Source of the DNA: Asticcacaulis sp. AND118
GTDB lineage: Bacteria > Pseudomonadota > Alphaproteobacteria > Caulobacterales > Caulobacteraceae
Direction: 5' to 3'
DNA length: 64,000 nucleotides
Assembly: GCF_020535245.1 (NCBI RefSeq)
Contig: NZ_CP084910.1
Span: forward strand, 248,001 to 312,000
Part shown: piece by piece, positions 62,709 through 64,000 of the stretch
Numbering within the stretch: the first letter of the stretch is position 1
How the letters are laid out: every line of letters starts with the position of its first letter
Made by a program: the position numbers and the translations under genes
The notes under the pieces: generated by a model
Database searches by the model: none
The model's input: the letters and a program-made list of their open reading frames with translations, nothing else
What the model was told of the DNA's origin: nothing

Positions 62709-63122
62709 ATGAAACTGTTGTGCGTGGATGACAATTCGACCGTCTGTCAGATGCTCGACACCCTGCTGACGGCGACGGGCGCGGACGTCGATTTTGCCTC
62801 CAACGGGCGCGAAGCCGTCGAGGCCTACGAAGAGTCCGAATACGACGCCATCCTCATGGATATCGAACTGCCGGTTCTGTCGGGCATCGAGGCCGTGCGC
62901 GAAATCCGTCAGATCGAATCCGGTCATCATCTGGAACGCACGCCGATCCTCTTCGTCACGGGCGATACGGACAGCCGCGCGCACATCGAAGGGCAGACCG
63001 TGGGCGGTGACGGTCTCCTGACCAAGCCCTTTACCCCGGAAGCCTTACTCAAGGCGCTCGACCGTGTGCGTCATGCGTCTGCGACGCCGGTTTACCCCGG
63101 TGACATGTCGGTTCATGCCTGA
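62709..63122 (+). CDS. Single-domain response regulator
   Basis: A 137-residue receiver. The acidic pocket is KLLCVDDNSTVCQML, the phospho-acceptor is Asp51 in AILMDIELPVLSGI, the Thr is in ILFVTGDTDS and the Lys in GLLTKPFTPEALL. The 15-residue C-terminal tail has no known domain. No kinase gene is next to it, so its partner is elsewhere. Confidence 0.92.
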   Translation: MKLLCVDDNSTVCQMLDTLLTATGADVDFASNGREAVEAYEESEYDAILMDIELPVLSGIEAVREIRQIESGHHLERTPILFVTGDTDSRAHIEGQTVGGDGLLTKPFTPEALLKALDRVRHASATPVYPGDMSVHA

Positions 63123-63237
63123 AGTATGGGCCTGAAAATAATCTCGCAAGTAACCAACCGGCGATCAGGGGCGCGGATCAGTTCTGCTGAGGCAAACCCG
63201 CAGAAAAAAGACATTTTCCCGCCCCCCTTTCTCTGAT

Positions 63238-63270
63238 AAGGCACGCGCCGTATGCGCGATGCCTTTTTCG
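63238..63270 (+). terminator. Terminator after the response regulator gene
   Basis: AAGGC pairs with GCCTT with CGCG/CGCG inside, then TTTTCGTTTG. It lies about 40 bases before the asd start. Confidence 0.65.
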
Positions 63271-63308
63271 TTTGTCTGCGCAAACCTCAATCAGTTTGGA
63301 GTTTTCCG

Positions 63309-64000
63309 ATGACCTATCGTGTCGCCGTCGTCGGCGCCACCGGCGCTGTTGGCCGTGAGATGCTCGCCACGCTCGAAGAGCTGGATTTCCCGATCAAGGA
63401 CATCTATGCCGTCGCGTCGCGCAAATCCCTGGGCGTCGAGGTGGGCTTCAAGAACCGCACCCTGCGTTGCGAAGACCTTGAGCAGTTCGACTTCACCAAG
63501 GTCGACATCGTGCTGATGTCGGCGGGCGGCGACGTGTCGAAGGCGTGGTCGGAAAAGATCGGTAAGCTGGGACCCATCGTCATCGACAATTCGTCGGCGT
63601 GGCGCATGGACCCGGACGTGCCGCTGATCGTGCCGGAAGTGAACCCGGACGCCATCTGGGACTGCAAAAAGAAGAACATCATCGCCAACCCCAACTGCTC
63701 GACGATCCAGATGGTCGTGGCGCTGAAGCCGCTGCACGACGCCGCGCGCGTCAAGCGCGTCGTCGTCTCGACCTATCAGGCCACCGCCGGCGCGGGCAAG
63801 GAAGGCATGGACGAACTGTGGAACCAGACCAAGGCCGTCTACGGCATGGGTGACGTTCCGGCCAAGAAGTTCACCAAGGAAATCGCCTTCAACGTCATTC
63901 CGCACATCGACGTCTTCATGGAAGACGGCCAGACCAAGGAAGAGTGGAAGATGAAGGTCGAGACCAAGAAGATCCTCGATCCTAATATCGAAGTCTTCGC
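63309..64000 (+). CDS. asd: Aspartate-semialdehyde dehydrogenase, N-terminal part (runs off the window)
   Basis: The first 230 codons of the enzyme that makes aspartate semialdehyde for lysine, methionine and threonine. It starts MTYRVAVVGATGAVGREML (NADP site). The catalytic Cys lies in IANPNCSTIQMVVALKPL, and STYQATAGAGKEGMDEL follows. GGAG lies about eight bases before the ATG at 63309. The C-terminal part is beyond the window. Confidence 0.95.
   Translation, partial: MTYRVAVVGATGAVGREMLATLEELDFPIKDIYAVASRKSLGVEVGFKNRTLRCEDLEQFDFTKVDIVLMSAGGDVSKAWSEKIGKLGPIVIDNSSAWRMDPDVPLIVPEVNPDAIWDCKKKNIIANPNCSTIQMVVALKPLHDAARVKRVVVSTYQATAGAGKEGMDELWNQTKAVYGMGDVPAKKFTKEIAFNVIPHIDVFMEDGQTKEEWKMKVETKKILDPNIEVF

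Overview
The window reads as ordinary chromosome of a GC-rich alphaproteobacterium of the Caulobacteraceae. An Asticcacaulis-like genus is my inference. The grounds are an F1-only ATP synthase operon (atpHAGDC without F0) next to priA, a dapF-mtaB-ftsY-yciB cluster, DUF2794, DUF1330 and DUF484 genes, Caulobacter-type promoter boxes (TTG..., short spacer, GCTA...), and a very large TonB-dependent receptor beside pectin lyases. No rRNA, tRNA, CRISPR array, prophage or transposase gene was seen.

Layout. 1-6.2 kb: the start of xerC (partial), a transglutaminase-like protein, DUF484, priA, an Ala/Glu-rich coiled-coil protein and a TerC-family membrane protein. 6.3-11.5 kb: F1 ATP synthase operon. 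11.5-16 kb: DUF1330, dapF, mtaB, ftsY, yciB. 16-20.4 kb: MarR regulator and a phosphonate-type ABC transporter operon (phnCDE) ending in an odd short-chain dehydrogenase. 20.5-24.9 kb: a polyamine block, with ornithine decarboxylase behind a structured leader that resembles the speF motif and a deoxyhypusine-synthase-like protein, split by an Rrf2/flavoprotein pair. 25-30 kb: glycosyltransferase, TetR regulator, DUF5990, PQQ-type sugar dehydrogenase lipoprotein, a GxxExxY gene framed by inverted repeats, and panD. 30-33.2 kb: class I ribonucleotide reductase alpha subunit with NrdR-like boxes, an AT-richer HARE-HTH-like gene and a chain of hairpins that may be a small RNA. 33.3-40.6 kb: HD-GYP protein, fbp, two DUF1428 paralogues, rppH, divergent polysaccharide deacetylase, an unknown gene and AMP nucleosidase. 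40.9-56.3 kb: a pectin / rhamnogalacturonan region (esterase-like lipoprotein, PL22, PL11, TonB receptor, PL26) interrupted by Rnk, a P450 and a two-component pair. 56.4-64 kb: candidate ncRNA, DUF2794, Bax-inhibitor-1 protein, CoA-ester lyase, alkaline phosphatase, zapE, flavoprotein, CheY-like regulator and asd (partial).

The pectin genes make a working set. The outer-membrane receptor would import oligomers. Tat- or Sec-exported PL26 and PL11 enzymes would cut the rhamnogalacturonan I backbone, PL22 would cut unsaturated digalacturonate, and the lipoprotein hydrolase may remove esters. A perfect 24-bp palindrome lies upstream of the PL26 gene, and related half-sites lie near other genes of the set.

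The strongest leads for something undescribed are two intergenic structured-RNA candidates (about 56391-56575 on the minus strand and 33012-33174), the leader of the ornithine decarboxylase gene, the inverted repeats around the GxxExxY gene, the loss of zinc ligands in PriA, and dispersed palindromic repeats that seem to supply a ribosome binding site (ftsY) and a stop codon (CoA lyase). All calls come from reading the sequence. No database search was run.
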